A stretch of DNA of 64,000 nt from Leadbetterella sp. (GCA_019638185.1 JAHBUH010000010.1:62001-126000); one strand, 5' to 3'; shown: positions 16,258 to 25,615, counted from the stretch's first letter. Numbers and translations: made by a program. Notes: generated by a model from the sequence alone, not told the origin.

Positions 16258-17457
16258 ATGACCTTAGAAAATAAAAATATCCTGATCGGAGTTACGGGCA
16301 GCATTGCAGCCTATAAAACGGCACACCTGGTTCGCCTTCTGGTTAAGGAAAAGGCTCACGTAAAGGTTATTATGACACCGGCAGCCACGGAGTTTATTAC
16401 GCCACTCACGCTGGCTACCCTTTCTAAAAATCCCGTGTATACGGTCTTTTCGGAGAACGATCAGTGGGTAAACCACGTGGAGCTGGGTCTCTGGGCTGAC
16501 CTGTTTCTCATAGCCCCGGCATCAGCCAATACCCTGGCCAAGTGCGTGACCGGGGTGTGTGATAATCTTTTGCAGGCGGTATACCTCTCCGCCCGCTGTC
16601 CGGTGGTGTTTGCACCCGCGATGGACCTGGACATGTACCGCCACCCGTCTACCCAGGCTAACCTGGCCATCCTGAAAAGCTACGATAACCGGGTTATTGA
16701 GCCTAATACCGGCGAACTGGCCTCCGGCCTGGAGGGGAAAGGCCGTATGGCCGAACCGGAAGAGCTGGTGGAGGCCCTGCGCCGCGAGTTTTCAGCAGAA
16801 CCCCTGCTGAAAGGTAAAACCGTGGTGGTGACGGCTGGCCCTACCCAGGAAGACCTTGACCCTGTACGCTTTATCAGCAATCATTCATCCGGTAAAATGG
16901 GTTTTGAGATCGCCCGGGCCTTTGCCCTGGGCGGTGCTACCGTGCACCTGGTGGCCGGACCGGTAGCCCTGCCGAATATCCCCGGAGTGAACCGGATCAA
17001 TGTACGCAGTGCCGCGGAGATGTTTGAAGCCGTAAGCCGGCTGCATGAACAGGCTGATTTTGTGATCTTTTCCGCTGCCGTAGCGGATTACCGGCCGGAA
17101 ATCGTAGCCACGCAAAAAATCAAGAAGCAGGACGATGAAATGTTTATTGAGCTGGAAAAGACGGTGGACATTGCCGCCGAGCTGGGCCAGGTGAAACGCC
17201 CCGGCCAGGTCCATGTGGGTTTTGCCCTGGAAACCAATAACGAGTTTCAGAACGCCAGGGGAAAGCTGGAACGCAAGAATTTTGATCTCATTGTACTGAA
17301 TTCCTTGCAAGATAAAGGGGCGGGTTTTCGTTATGATACCAATAAAATAACTATTTTTGATCAGAACGGCGGCGAAAAGGCCTTTGAATTAAAATCCAAA
17401 GAGGCTGTGGCAGAAGACATAAAAAATGCCGTCCTGGAATATTATCGAACCCAATGA
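16258..17457 (+). CDS. coaBC: Bifunctional phosphopantothenoylcysteine decarboxylase / phosphopantothenate-cysteine ligase
   Basis: The 399-residue protein has both halves of CoaBC, which makes 4'-phosphopantetheine for coenzyme A. The CoaC flavoprotein half shows GVTGSIAAYK near the N-terminus, WVNHVELGLWAD with the catalytic His, and the PAMDLDMY active-site loop. The CoaB half shows TAGPTQEDLDPVRFISNHSS (NTP and substrate site), GKMG, and DFVIFSAAVADYRP. Length is normal for the fused enzyme. The last four bases overlap the start of the PorD-family gene (ATGA), so the two are translated together, an arrangement often seen in Bacteroidota. Confidence 0.97.
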   Translation: MTLENKNILIGVTGSIAAYKTAHLVRLLVKEKAHVKVIMTPAATEFITPLTLATLSKNPVYTVFSENDQWVNHVELGLWADLFLIAPASANTLAKCVTGVCDNLLQAVYLSARCPVVFAPAMDLDMYRHPSTQANLAILKSYDNRVIEPNTGELASGLEGKGRMAEPEELVEALRREFSAEPLLKGKTVVVTAGPTQEDLDPVRFISNHSSGKMGFEIARAFALGGATVHLVAGPVALPNIPGVNRINVRSAAEMFEAVSRLHEQADFVIFSAAVADYRPEIVATQKIKKQDDEMFIELEKTVDIAAELGQVKRPGQVHVGFALETNNEFQNARGKLERKNFDLIVLNSLQDKGAGFRYDTNKITIFDQNGGEKAFELKSKEAVAEDIKNAVLEYYRTQ

Positions 17458-18353
17458 GAATACTTTTAACCCTGCTGGCCCTGTCTTTCGGGCAGGTTTT
17501 TGGCCAGGAGCTCCAGTGCAAGGTGCGGCTCAACTACTCCCAGCTGAGCGTCAATACTTCCGGCGACCGCGAGGTCTTTGCCGAAATAGAGAACGCCATC
17601 AATGATTTCATGAATAACCAGAAATGGACCAACGACATTTACGGACAGGGAGAAAAAATCCGCTGTAGCCTGAATATTAACCTGATCCGGAGCCCGGCGC
17701 AGTACACCTATACCGGTACGGCGCAGTTCCAGGTGATCCGGCCTGTGTACGGTTCTACCTACGAGAGCATTATCTTTAACTTCCTGGACCGGAACTTCGA
17801 GTTCTCCTTCGCCCCGGAAAACCGGCAGATGTTGTTTAACGAGCAGGCCTTTACCAGTAACCTCACCAGCATGCTGGCCTTCTACTCGCTGACCGCGCTG
17901 GCCATTGACTACGACTCCTTCTCCCGCATGGGCGGAAACCCCTTCGTAGACCGCCTGTATAATATTGTCAGCCTGGCCGGAACGGCCGTAGGCGGCCCCT
18001 GGAAGAGTGAAGCGGATATCCGCGACCGCTACTGGGTGATGGAAAACCTCCGGAACCAGCAGTTCGTTTCCTTCCGCGAAGGGTTTTACAATTACCACCG
18101 CCTGGCACTGGATAACCTGACCACCGAGCCCGCAGAAAGCCGGAAGATCATCAGTGACTACCTGGAGGCTATCCGGAACCTTAACACCCTCCGCCCCGGC
18201 GCCACCCTTATCAATCTTTTCTTCGACGCCAAAAGTGAAGAGATCGTAAACGTATTCTCCGACGCCCCCAAAAAAGAAAAAGAAGCCGTCTACAAGATCT
18301 GCGCCGGAATGAGCCCGGATAAAACAGAGATCCTGAGGCGGCTCCTGCAGTAA
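17454..18353 (+). CDS. porD: PorD-family (DUF4835) type IX secretion component
   Basis: A 299-residue secreted protein with a signal peptide (LLTLLALSFGQVFGQ) and the DUF4835 pattern: ELQCKVRLNYSQL after cleavage, ALNDF-like AINDFMNNQKWTND, the VRPVYGSTYES-type IRPVYGSTYESIIFNFLD, MLAFYSLTALAIDYDSFS and GGPWKSEADIRDRYWVMENL. NCBI names this family the PorD-type type IX secretion component; direct function in secretion is inferred from the family. It overlaps coaBC by four bases. The cell should therefore have a type IX system elsewhere, although no C-terminal type IX sorting domain was recognised on the secreted proteins in this window. Confidence 0.9.
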   Translation: MRILLTLLALSFGQVFGQELQCKVRLNYSQLSVNTSGDREVFAEIENAINDFMNNQKWTNDIYGQGEKIRCSLNINLIRSPAQYTYTGTAQFQVIRPVYGSTYESIIFNFLDRNFEFSFAPENRQMLFNEQAFTSNLTSMLAFYSLTALAIDYDSFSRMGGNPFVDRLYNIVSLAGTAVGGPWKSEADIRDRYWVMENLRNQQFVSFREGFYNYHRLALDNLTTEPAESRKIISDYLEAIRNLNTLRPGATLINLFFDAKSEEIVNVFSDAPKKEKEAVYKICAGMSPDKTEILRRLLQ

Positions 18354-18401
18354 AAGACACCCGGCAGACAAACCAGGATATTAAAACATAAATCTTTCAA
18401 A

Positions 18402-18503
18402 ATGACACAACACACCGACCTGATCTTCTACAGTAGCCCGGACGGCCACGTGAAGATTGAAGTTATTTGTATTGAAGAATTATTGCGAAAAGCAAAGAGG
18501 TAA
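18402..18503 (+). pseudogene. N-terminal remnant of a RhuM-family gene
   Basis: A 33-codon frame encodes MTQHTDLIFYSSPDGHVKIE followed by VICIEELLRKAKR and a stop. The opening resembles the start of RhuM-family proteins (short N-terminus, then IxxYxxxDGxxxIEVxxxxE), where a TLTQ-type segment would come next. Here the match ends abruptly after about 25 residues. It is best read as a deletion remnant; the match is short and by eye. It sits between porD and the SDR gene. Confidence 0.45.
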
Positions 18504-18518
18504 ACCCCTGTATTTCCC

Positions 18519-18526
18519 TAAATTTG
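18519..18526 (+). promoter_or_regulatory. TAnnTTTG -7 box before the SDR gene
   Basis: TAAATTTG lies 25 bases before the start codon at 18552 and fits the Bacteroidota -7 consensus. No clear TTG at the usual distance upstream. Confidence 0.45.
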
Positions 18527-18551
18527 CTATTCCATTACCCCCCATTTTAAA

Positions 18552-19310
18552 ATGAACAGAACGGCATTAATTACAGGAGCAAGCTCCGGGATAGGTGCGG
18601 CCACCGCCAGGGCGTTTGCGGCCTCCGGGATTCACCTCATCATTTGTGGCAGAAGAACGGAAAGACTGGAAGAACTCAAAAAAGAACTGGAACCGCGGGT
18701 AAAGGTGCATGTGCTGACCTTTGATGTGGCTGACTTTGAGAGCGTTAAAGGCGCCATAGATTCTTTGCCGGCGGAGTTTGCCCAGGTGGATATCCTGGTG
18801 AATAACGCCGGTAATGCCCACGGACTGGGATCTATCCAGGACGGTGACCTGGACGACTGGACCCAGATGATCAACAGTAATGTCATTGGCCTCTTAAATG
18901 TATCCAAATGCCTGATGAAGCCCATGACCGAACGGGGCAGCGGGCATATCATTAACATCAGCTCGGTGGCCGGAAAGCACGTGTATGAAAACGGGGGCGT
19001 GTACTGCGCCACCAAACACAGCGTGGAGGCCATCAGTGAAGCCATGCGGAAAGACCTGACCGCCTACGGCGTGAAAGTGACTAATATAGCCCCGGGAGCG
19101 GTAGAAACCGAGTTTTCGCTGGTCCGGTTCAAAGGCGATAAAGACCGTGCCGGCAAAGTATATGAGGGCTTTGAGCCCCTGCAGGCCCGGGATATTGCTG
19201 ATGCCATCGCTTACTGTGTCAATGCACCGGATCACGTGACCATAGCTGATATGACCATCTACGCCAAAGCGCAGTCTTACCCTACCACCATCTACCGTAC
19301 TCCGAAATGA
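18552..19310 (+). CDS. YdfG-like short-chain dehydrogenase/reductase
   Basis: A 252-residue classical SDR. Visible hallmarks are the cofactor loop TGASSGIG (8-15), CGRRTERL (Arg pair favouring NADP), the NNAG motif, a catalytic Ser in NISSVAG and the YCATK pair. The overall pattern (ILVNNAGNAHG, DDWTQMINSNVIGL, IAPGAVETEFSLVRFKGD, QSYPTTIYR) follows E. coli YdfG, an NADP-dependent 3-hydroxy acid (L-allo-threonine/serine) dehydrogenase. It overlaps the next gene by four bases (ATGA), so it forms an operon with the FAD/Fe-S oxidoreductase. Substrate here is not proven. Confidence 0.92.
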   Translation: MNRTALITGASSGIGAATARAFAASGIHLIICGRRTERLEELKKELEPRVKVHVLTFDVADFESVKGAIDSLPAEFAQVDILVNNAGNAHGLGSIQDGDLDDWTQMINSNVIGLLNVSKCLMKPMTERGSGHIINISSVAGKHVYENGGVYCATKHSVEAISEAMRKDLTAYGVKVTNIAPGAVETEFSLVRFKGDKDRAGKVYEGFEPLQARDIADAIAYCVNAPDHVTIADMTIYAKAQSYPTTIYRTPK

Positions 19311-22117
19311 GCCAGGCTTTACGGAAAATTATAGGCCCTGAACGGGTGAAAGATCAGTATATCGACCGAGTGTCTTACGCGTCCGATGCCGGGTTTTACT
19401 ACCTGGTACCGGAGGCCGTGGTGCAGCCCGACTGCGAGGAAGAGATCATCCGGCTGTTTGAATACTCACGGGAGCGGAGTATCCCCTTGGTTTTCCGGGG
19501 GGGCGGAACCAGCCTTTCCGGCCAGTCCATCACTGACGGTATCCTGGTGGACCTCTCGCGCTTCTGGAAAAAAATAAATATAGAGCGGGAAGCGGCGCAG
19601 GTGCGGGTGCAGCCGGGCATTACAGGTGCCATGGTGAATGCACACCTGAAGAAATTCTCCCGGAAGATCGGGCCGGATCCCTCCAGCATAGGCGCGGCCA
19701 TGATGGGTGGTATCCTGTCTAACAATGCCAGTGGTATGTGCTGCGGCGTAAGCCAGAATTCCTATCATACCATACGCTATATCCGGTTTATCCTGCCGGA
19801 CGGCAAGGTGTTTTCTACCGAAACCGAAGCGGATTATTCGCGTTTTGAAACGGAATGCAGTATCCTGGCCGCCGAGCTGCTGGCGCTGAAGGCCCGGATA
19901 GAGTCTAGCCCGGCGCTGAAGGAAAGAATACGTGAAAAATACAGGACCAAGAATACCGTGGGGTATTCACTGAATGCCTTTGTGGACTACAGCCGGCCCC
20001 TGGATATCTTTGCCCACCTGTTGATAGGAGGGGAGGGTACCCTGGCGTTTATTGCGGAAGCGGTGCTGGATACGGTGCCCGACAAGCCGTTTAAATCTAC
20101 CGGCCTACTCTATTTTACAGACATCTTTTCAGCCTGCCAGGCCATTCAGCCGTTAATAGAAACCGGCGCGGCCATGGTGGAGCTAATGGACCGGGCCTCG
20201 CTGCGTTCTGTGGAAGACCTGGAAGGCATGCCGGCGATCGTGAAGACTCTCCCGCCGGCGGCATCGGCCCTGCTGGTAGAATTCCAGGAAGATTCTTCGG
20301 AAGAGCTGGAAGCCACGGTGGCCCGTTTTGAGAGTTGCCTGAGTACGTTCAGCCTGGTGGAAATGCCCGAGTTTACCCGTAACCCCGCCATGCAGGCCTT
20401 TTACTGGAAAGTGAGGAAGGGGCTGTTTCCGGCCGTAGGAGCGGTCAGGTCCAGCGGCACCACCGTGATCCTGGAAGACGTGGCCTTTCCGCTCCATCAC
20501 CTGGGGCACGCCATCATTGACATCCAGCAGCTGTTTGTGAAGCATGATTATACAAACGGCATCATCTTTGGCCATGCCAAAGACGGTAATATCCATTTTG
20601 TGGTTACCCAAACCTTCCGCACGGAAAGAGAGGTAGAGCGTTACGACGCCTTCATCCAGGACGTGGTGGAGCTGGTGGTGAAGAAATATGACGGGGCTCT
20701 GAAGGCCGAACACGGTACGGGCCGGAATATGTCGCCTTTTGTGGAAACCGAATGGGGCCCGGAGGCGTATAGTATCATGAAAAGGCTGAAGCAGGCCGTG
20801 GATCCGTTGAACCTGCTAAACCCCGGCGTCATCATTAATGAAGACCCGGAGGCCCACCTTCGTCACCTGAAGCAGATGCCTACCGTGGAAGAGGAGGTGG
20901 ATAAGTGCATCGAATGCGGCTTTTGTGAGCCCAGTTGCCCTTCGCGCCAGTTGACGGCCTCACCCCGGCGGCGCATTGTTATACGCCGGGTGCTGGAAAA
21001 CCTGAAAGAGGAAGGCCGGGCTGAAGAATACCGGCAGTTGAACCACCAGTTCCAGTTTGACGGTCTGGACACCTGTGCCGTAGACGGACTCTGTGCCGTG
21101 AACTGCCCCGTAAATATTAATACCGGCGACCTGGTGAAGCGCCTACGGGTGGATGAACACTCCGTGATGGAAAACCGGATAGCCCTGGCTACCGCCCGGA
21201 ACTTCGGTTCCCTGGTCAGCCTGCTAAGATGGGGCCTGGGCACCGGCCATGCGCTGAACCGCTGGCTGGGAAAACACACCATGGAGCGTATCACCGCCAC
21301 TGGCCATAAACTGAGCCCGGCTATGCCGCTGTGGACGGAGCAGATCCCGGCCTCACCGATGCTGAAATACCGGGATCGGGATGACCCTGACCCGGATATT
21401 ATCTATTTCCCGGCCTGCATTACCCGTATGATGGGTACGTATGAAGGGAAAACGAAAAACCTGGTGGAGACCTTCTACAGCGTCTGTGATAAGGCGGGCG
21501 TAAAATCCAGGGTGATCCGGGAGGTCAACAGCAGCTGCTGCAGCCAGATTTATTCTTCCAAAGGCTTTAAAGACGCCTACACCTTTAAGGCCAATGAAAC
21601 GGTAGAGCGCATGTGGCTTTCATCAGACGAGGGCCGCCTGCCGGTGGTGATCGATGTGAGCTCCTGTGACTATACGCTGAAACACATTTACCCGGTTCTA
21701 ACCGCTGAAAACAAGACCCGTTACACCCGTCTCACCATCTGGGACAGCGTGGAATTTCTCTACAAAATGATCCTGCCGCGGGTAGAGGCCCGCACCCGGA
21801 AAGAGAAAGTGGTGCTGCACCCGGTGTGCTCACTGGAGAAGATGAAGACCACAGACCTCTTTGTGCAGATCGCGCAGAAATTTGCCCACGAAGTGGTGGT
21901 GCCTCTGAATACCGGCTGCTGCGGCATGGCCGGCGACCGCGGGTTCCTGGTGCCTGAACTGACGGCTTCCGCTACCCGCCTGGAAGCAGAAGAGGTATGC
22001 ACCCATACCGGCGTGAACGGCTACTTTTCTTCCACCAAAACCTGTGAAATGGCCATGAGCCAGGCCACGGGGAAAGACTATGAATCTATCCTGTACCTGG
22101 TGGATGAGTGTGTGTGA
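19307..22117 (+). CDS. FAD-binding and Fe-S-binding oxidoreductase (D-lactate dehydrogenase-like)
   Basis: The 936-residue protein fuses an FAD_binding_4/FAD-oxidase C domain to an Fe-S/CCG region. Signs are VFRGGGTSLSGQS and IGGILSNNASGMC-like MMGGILSNNASGMC near the N-terminus (PCMH-type FAD binding), GGEGTLAFI, FGHAKDGNIHFV and EHGTGRNMSPF. A ferredoxin module follows (CIECGFCEPSCPSR, then CAVDGLCAVNCPVN), then CCG motifs (SSCCSQ, TGCCGMAGDRG). Such proteins oxidise D-lactate or related 2-hydroxy acids and pass electrons to the respiratory chain. The four-base overlap with the SDR gene suggests they act on linked hydroxy-acid substrates. Confidence 0.94.
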   Translation: MSQALRKIIGPERVKDQYIDRVSYASDAGFYYLVPEAVVQPDCEEEIIRLFEYSRERSIPLVFRGGGTSLSGQSITDGILVDLSRFWKKINIEREAAQVRVQPGITGAMVNAHLKKFSRKIGPDPSSIGAAMMGGILSNNASGMCCGVSQNSYHTIRYIRFILPDGKVFSTETEADYSRFETECSILAAELLALKARIESSPALKERIREKYRTKNTVGYSLNAFVDYSRPLDIFAHLLIGGEGTLAFIAEAVLDTVPDKPFKSTGLLYFTDIFSACQAIQPLIETGAAMVELMDRASLRSVEDLEGMPAIVKTLPPAASALLVEFQEDSSEELEATVARFESCLSTFSLVEMPEFTRNPAMQAFYWKVRKGLFPAVGAVRSSGTTVILEDVAFPLHHLGHAIIDIQQLFVKHDYTNGIIFGHAKDGNIHFVVTQTFRTEREVERYDAFIQDVVELVVKKYDGALKAEHGTGRNMSPFVETEWGPEAYSIMKRLKQAVDPLNLLNPGVIINEDPEAHLRHLKQMPTVEEEVDKCIECGFCEPSCPSRQLTASPRRRIVIRRVLENLKEEGRAEEYRQLNHQFQFDGLDTCAVDGLCAVNCPVNINTGDLVKRLRVDEHSVMENRIALATARNFGSLVSLLRWGLGTGHALNRWLGKHTMERITATGHKLSPAMPLWTEQIPASPMLKYRDRDDPDPDIIYFPACITRMMGTYEGKTKNLVETFYSVCDKAGVKSRVIREVNSSCCSQIYSSKGFKDAYTFKANETVERMWLSSDEGRLPVVIDVSSCDYTLKHIYPVLTAENKTRYTRLTIWDSVEFLYKMILPRVEARTRKEKVVLHPVCSLEKMKTTDLFVQIAQKFAHEVVVPLNTGCCGMAGDRGFLVPELTASATRLEAEEVCTHTGVNGYFSSTKTCEMAMSQATGKDYESILYLVDECV

Positions 22118-22136
22118 GTAAAAGGAGGTATATTTC

Positions 22137-22178
22137 TTAATATCGGATAAATATTATATATTTGCTATCCGATATTAA
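22137..22178 (+). promoter_or_regulatory. Promoter embraced by a 13-bp inverted repeat (fic operator)
   Basis: TTAATATCGGATA (22137-22149) and TATCCGATATTAA (22166-22178) are perfect inverted repeats. The 16-base spacer contains TATATTTG (22157-22164), a perfect -7 box. The right arm ends 9 bases before the fic start codon. A dimeric repressor bound here would block transcription; self-regulation by the Fic protein is an inference. Confidence 0.8.
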
Positions 22179-22187
22179 AGAATAGAT

Positions 22188-23144
22188 ATGACCTGGAAAG
22201 AATTTCCCTACCGGTTTGAGGGCTTTGAGAAGTACCTGGAGAGAATACACGGTAAAAAAGCGAAACTTGACGGGCTCCGCCCTTTGCCTTACCTGGCGCT
22301 GAAAAGCATCAGGGAAAGCATGACTTTGGAGTGGACATATAATTCAAATAGTATTGAGGGCAATACGCTCACTCTCCAGGAAACCAAGATGGTAGTGGAG
22401 GAGGGTTTTACAATAAAAGGGAAATCACTGCGGGAGCATTTTGAAGCCGTGAATCACCAGGATGCTATTGATTTTGTAACCAGCCTGGTTTCCGATCACT
22501 ATGTTCTCACGGATATGGATATTCTGACTGTTCATGGCCTTGTGCTCCAAAAAATAGAAAAGGATTTTGCCGGAAGATACAGAAATTCAGGAGTACGCAT
22601 TTCAGGCGCTGATTTTGTGCCTCCAAACGCCCTGAAAATAGATGATTTTATGGCAGAGCTGGTAGAGTGGACCCATACATCTACCCTGGATGTGATCATA
22701 AAATCCTGTATTTTTCATCACCGTTTGGTATGGATTCACCCGTTTTTTGACGGAAACGGGCGTACCGTCCGGTTGGTTTTTAATCTCTTACTGATGAAAG
22801 AAGGGTATCCTCCAGCCATTATCCTTAAAAATGACCGAAAAAAATACTATGATGCTCTGAACACGGCTAATAACGGTGATTATGGAAAGCTCATGTTGCT
22901 CATTATGCAGGCCTTAGAGAGGAGCCTGGATATTTACTTGAGCTCCCTGAACAATACCTATGAAGATTACCGGCCTATTTCAAATATTGTCAGTGAGCCT
23001 GAGGTACCATACGGGCAGGAATATGTAAGCCTTTTGGCCAGGAAAGGCAAGATAGATGCATTTAAAGAAGGCCGGGACTGGTTAACCACCAAGGCCGCCG
23101 TATTGGATTACATCAGTAAGCGGGAGAGAAACAGGAAGTTTTGA
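22188..23144 (+). CDS. Fic-family protein (probable AMP transferase with N-terminal inhibitory helix)
   Basis: The 318-residue protein carries the Fic core motif HPFFDGNGRTVR (His185) used to transfer AMP to target side chains. An upstream SNSIEG (Ser53-Gly58) fits the inhibitory-helix motif (S/T)xxxE(G/N), so it belongs to the class with an N-terminal self-inhibitory helix. The C-terminus (YVSLLARKGKIDAFKEGRDW then LTTKAAVLDYI) looks like a small DNA-binding module of the type seen behind Fic domains. The promoter lies inside a 13-bp inverted repeat, consistent with autoregulation. No antitoxin-like small gene is adjacent. The gene converges on the DUF6157 gene. Confidence 0.94.
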   Translation: MTWKEFPYRFEGFEKYLERIHGKKAKLDGLRPLPYLALKSIRESMTLEWTYNSNSIEGNTLTLQETKMVVEEGFTIKGKSLREHFEAVNHQDAIDFVTSLVSDHYVLTDMDILTVHGLVLQKIEKDFAGRYRNSGVRISGADFVPPNALKIDDFMAELVEWTHTSTLDVIIKSCIFHHRLVWIHPFFDGNGRTVRLVFNLLLMKEGYPPAIILKNDRKKYYDALNTANNGDYGKLMLLIMQALERSLDIYLSSLNNTYEDYRPISNIVSEPEVPYGQEYVSLLARKGKIDAFKEGRDWLTTKAAVLDYISKRERNRKF

Positions 23145-23179
23145 GTGCGTTTTGCTCGCCGTAAATACTTTTTTTATAC

Positions 23180-23596
23180 CTATTTCTTCGAGGTTCGCAT
23201 GGCTTTTAACTTTTTTATGAAAGGATCCGCCATAAACCGCTTATACGCTTCCGTCTCGGCACCGTACAGCGCCATTCTGCCTTCTGGGTTATAATGAATA
23301 CCGAATCCGTATCTTTTTCCCAGCGGGGAAGCGCGGAGACAGGGCTGGCCTTTTGAAAAGAAATTAATCCGGGCCTCTTCGTATTCAGCGGGTAGCAGCT
23401 CATTCTTTTCCGCAAAAATACGGAACACCACCTCGTCAGAAGTGAGCCGGTACGGATGTGCGGCGATCAGCTCATACTGCATTTCCGCTACCGTTTTTTT
23501 GTCTTTTTTAGGCACGGGCACTTCGCCGAAATCCAGGGGGCAGTCTTCGGCCACTTCGATGAAGGTGTTGTAATAATTGGTGGTATGTGTTTTCAT
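23180..23596 (-). CDS. DUF6157-family protein
   Basis: A 138-residue soluble protein matching the DUF6157 pattern: N-terminal HTTNYYNTFIEVAEDCP, the central VAEMQYELIAAHPYRLTSDEV, ELLPAEYEEARINFFSKGQPC and LRASPLGKRYGFGIHYN, with a basic C-terminus. The family is common in Bacteroidota and Firmicutes and has no known function. There is no signal peptide. It stops 36 bases from the convergent fic stop and starts 15 bases from the 3' end of the response regulator gene on the same strand. Confidence 0.85.
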   Translation of the reverse strand: MKTHTTNYYNTFIEVAEDCPLDFGEVPVPKKDKKTVAEMQYELIAAHPYRLTSDEVVFRIFAEKNELLPAEYEEARINFFSKGQPCLRASPLGKRYGFGIHYNPEGRMALYGAETEAYKRFMADPFIKKLKAMRTSKK

Positions 23597-23610
23597 AATC
23601 TTTTATTCTC

Positions 23611-24330
23611 CTAACTTATCTGCCGCTTCTCAATCACCTCCCTCAGCCCTTTCTTATAACTATCGCTTACGGGAAGAAAAATATTGCCGATCTGCACCTT
23701 TTCTTTATCCAGCGCGTCTATGGCCGGAAGCGCCACAATATACGAATTGTGGATCCGGATGAAACGGTTACGGGGCAGTACCGACTCTAATGACTTCATG
23801 GTTTGCAGGCTCACCACTTTCTTTCCGGGAATGTGAATGGCTACATAATCTTTGAGGCCTTCGATGTACAGGATATCCGAGAGATCGATCCGCACATAAC
23901 GGGTGCCGTCTTTTACAAAAATGAAATCTTCTTCCTGGCTCCCGGCCGGGGGTGCCGGCACAGTATTACTTCCGGAGAGCCGCAGCGCTACTTTTTCCAC
24001 AGCTTTCAGGAAGCGCTCAAAGCTAATAGGCTTAATCAGGTAATCCACCACATTCAGCTCGTAGCCTTCCAGAGCATATTCTGAATAAGCGGTGGTGAAA
24101 ATCACGAGGGGCGGGTGCTGTAATATCTTCAGGAGTGAAATGCCTGTGATACCCGGCATCTGGATATCCGAAAACATCAGGTCTACGGAGGTCTCCCGCA
24201 GGAACTCCACCGCTTCCACGGGGTCGCCAAAACTGCCTGCCAGCTCCAGGTAAGGTACCTTCTCCACATGCCGCTGCATCAGGCTTCGCGCCAGAGGCTC
24301 ATCTTCTACAATAATACATCTGATTTTCAT
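23611..24330 (-). CDS. LytTR-family response regulator
   Basis: The 239-residue protein has an N-terminal receiver domain (Asp55 in LMFSDIQMPG, Thr in FTTAYSEYALEG, Lys in LIKPI) and a C-terminal LytTR DNA-binding domain from about 130 (FVKDGTRYVRIDLSDILYIE, LQTMKSLESVLP, FIRIHNSYIV). Its start overlaps the end of the sensor kinase gene by four bases (ATGA), a standard LytS/LytR-type pair. LytTR proteins bind direct repeats near target promoters. The divergent outer-membrane beta-barrel gene at 25616 is the nearest candidate target. Confidence 0.96.
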   Translation of the reverse strand: MKIRCIIVEDEPLARSLMQRHVEKVPYLELAGSFGDPVEAVEFLRETSVDLMFSDIQMPGITGISLLKILQHPPLVIFTTAYSEYALEGYELNVVDYLIKPISFERFLKAVEKVALRLSGSNTVPAPPAGSQEEDFIFVKDGTRYVRIDLSDILYIEGLKDYVAIHIPGKKVVSLQTMKSLESVLPRNRFIRIHNSYIVALPAIDALDKEKVQIGNIFLPVSDSYKKGLREVIEKRQIS

Positions 24331-25358
24331 GCCAGATCCAGGGTTAAAATTATTTTATAATGGTTCTCATCCTCCGTAATTTCCAGGTTGTGCTTTTCAG
24401 GATAGCTTAATTCCAGCCTCCTTTTCACATTCTGAAGCCCGATGCCCGACTTCTCTTTGGAATCAGGATGCTCAGGCTTACTGTTTTCTACCATAAAAAT
24501 AAGCAGATTCGGGTCAGCATGGATCATTATCCGGATAAAACCGTTGGTACTGTGGTTATTCAGGCCGTGTTTAAACGCATTCTCCAGGAAAGTATTCAGG
24601 ATCAGGGGCACGATCCGGATGGAAGAAACGTCTCCGCTGATCTCAAAAGTGATGGGGATGGGCTTTTCGATCCGCATTTTTTCCAGCTCTATGAAATTCT
24701 GCATGTATTCTATCTCCTGGGGCAGCTGTACTTTAGGCCGGTTAGAATCATAGAGCATATACCGCATCATTTGGGATAGCTTCTCAATCACCTCCGGGGT
24801 GCGGGCCGACTGGATGATGGCCAGGTAGTACAGGCTGTTCAGGGTGTTAAAGAGAAAATGGGGGTTAATCTGCTCTTTCAGGAAGCGCAGCTCCGTATTC
24901 AGCTTCTCGTTCTCTATTTCCTGCTTTCGGGCTTCAATGCCGAACCACTCTTCCACAAACCGGAGCATGCTGATAAAGATCACAATAAACAGCACGGTCA
25001 GCGAGTAGTGCACCAGGAAACGGGTAGAAGAAAACATATCATGGATCCGGGTGCCCTGGGTCTCCATACGTTTAATAAATATATAGGTCCCTACGCACAG
25101 GCAGAAGAAAAAGGCAAAAGATAGGATATATTTCAGGAAATTACGATCCTTCAGGAAACGGGGCAGGAGAAAGCTGTAGTTAATGTATACAATGATCACC
25201 ACAAACAGCACATGCAGGAATGCCTCCTGCAGTGATTCGGAAACCGGCCGCTCATTACCGCTGACAAAGCTGATCTGGTAAAAGAAAAATGAAAAATATA
25301 CGGCCCAGAAAGCCAGGTGCATGAGGGTGATCTTGTGCTTTTTAAATAGGTTCTGCAT
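24327..25358 (-). CDS. LytS/YehU-type sensor histidine kinase
   Basis: A 343-residue membrane kinase. The first 135 residues contain four predicted membrane helices (LAFWAVYFSFFFYQI, LFVVIIVYINYSFLL, YILSFAFFFCLCVGTYIF, LTVLFIVIFISML). A short linker precedes the His_kinase motif FLKEQINPHFLFNTLNSLYY with His167, and an ATP-binding region (LNTFLENAFKHGL, GIGLQNVKRRL). It should phosphorylate the LytTR regulator encoded immediately downstream. There is no periplasmic sensor domain of note, so the signal is likely sensed in the membrane. Confidence 0.95.
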   Translation of the reverse strand: MQNLFKKHKITLMHLAFWAVYFSFFFYQISFVSGNERPVSESLQEAFLHVLFVVIIVYINYSFLLPRFLKDRNFLKYILSFAFFFCLCVGTYIFIKRMETQGTRIHDMFSSTRFLVHYSLTVLFIVIFISMLRFVEEWFGIEARKQEIENEKLNTELRFLKEQINPHFLFNTLNSLYYLAIIQSARTPEVIEKLSQMMRYMLYDSNRPKVQLPQEIEYMQNFIELEKMRIEKPIPITFEISGDVSSIRIVPLILNTFLENAFKHGLNNHSTNGFIRIMIHADPNLLIFMVENSKPEHPDSKEKSGIGLQNVKRRLELSYPEKHNLEITEDENHYKIILTLDLA

Positions 25359-25615
25359 TGCTGTTCTTTGTACAAAGTGATATCGAAAGTAACACTTTTC
25401 TGTTGAAAATATTTCTGATAATCAAGGTATTATTTACCTCTCCCCCGAAATTCCCGACAGATCCGCCATTTTGATCTACCGATGCCCCAAACCGCTGAAA
25501 AACGGAACGGTAGAGAATTTCTGCCGGGCCGTCTAAAAGAAAAAAATAAGTGGTTTTTCGCTATTTGTTTTGTGCTGTAATTTAAAAACAGCTCCCGGCT
25601 AAAATTTTTATACCA

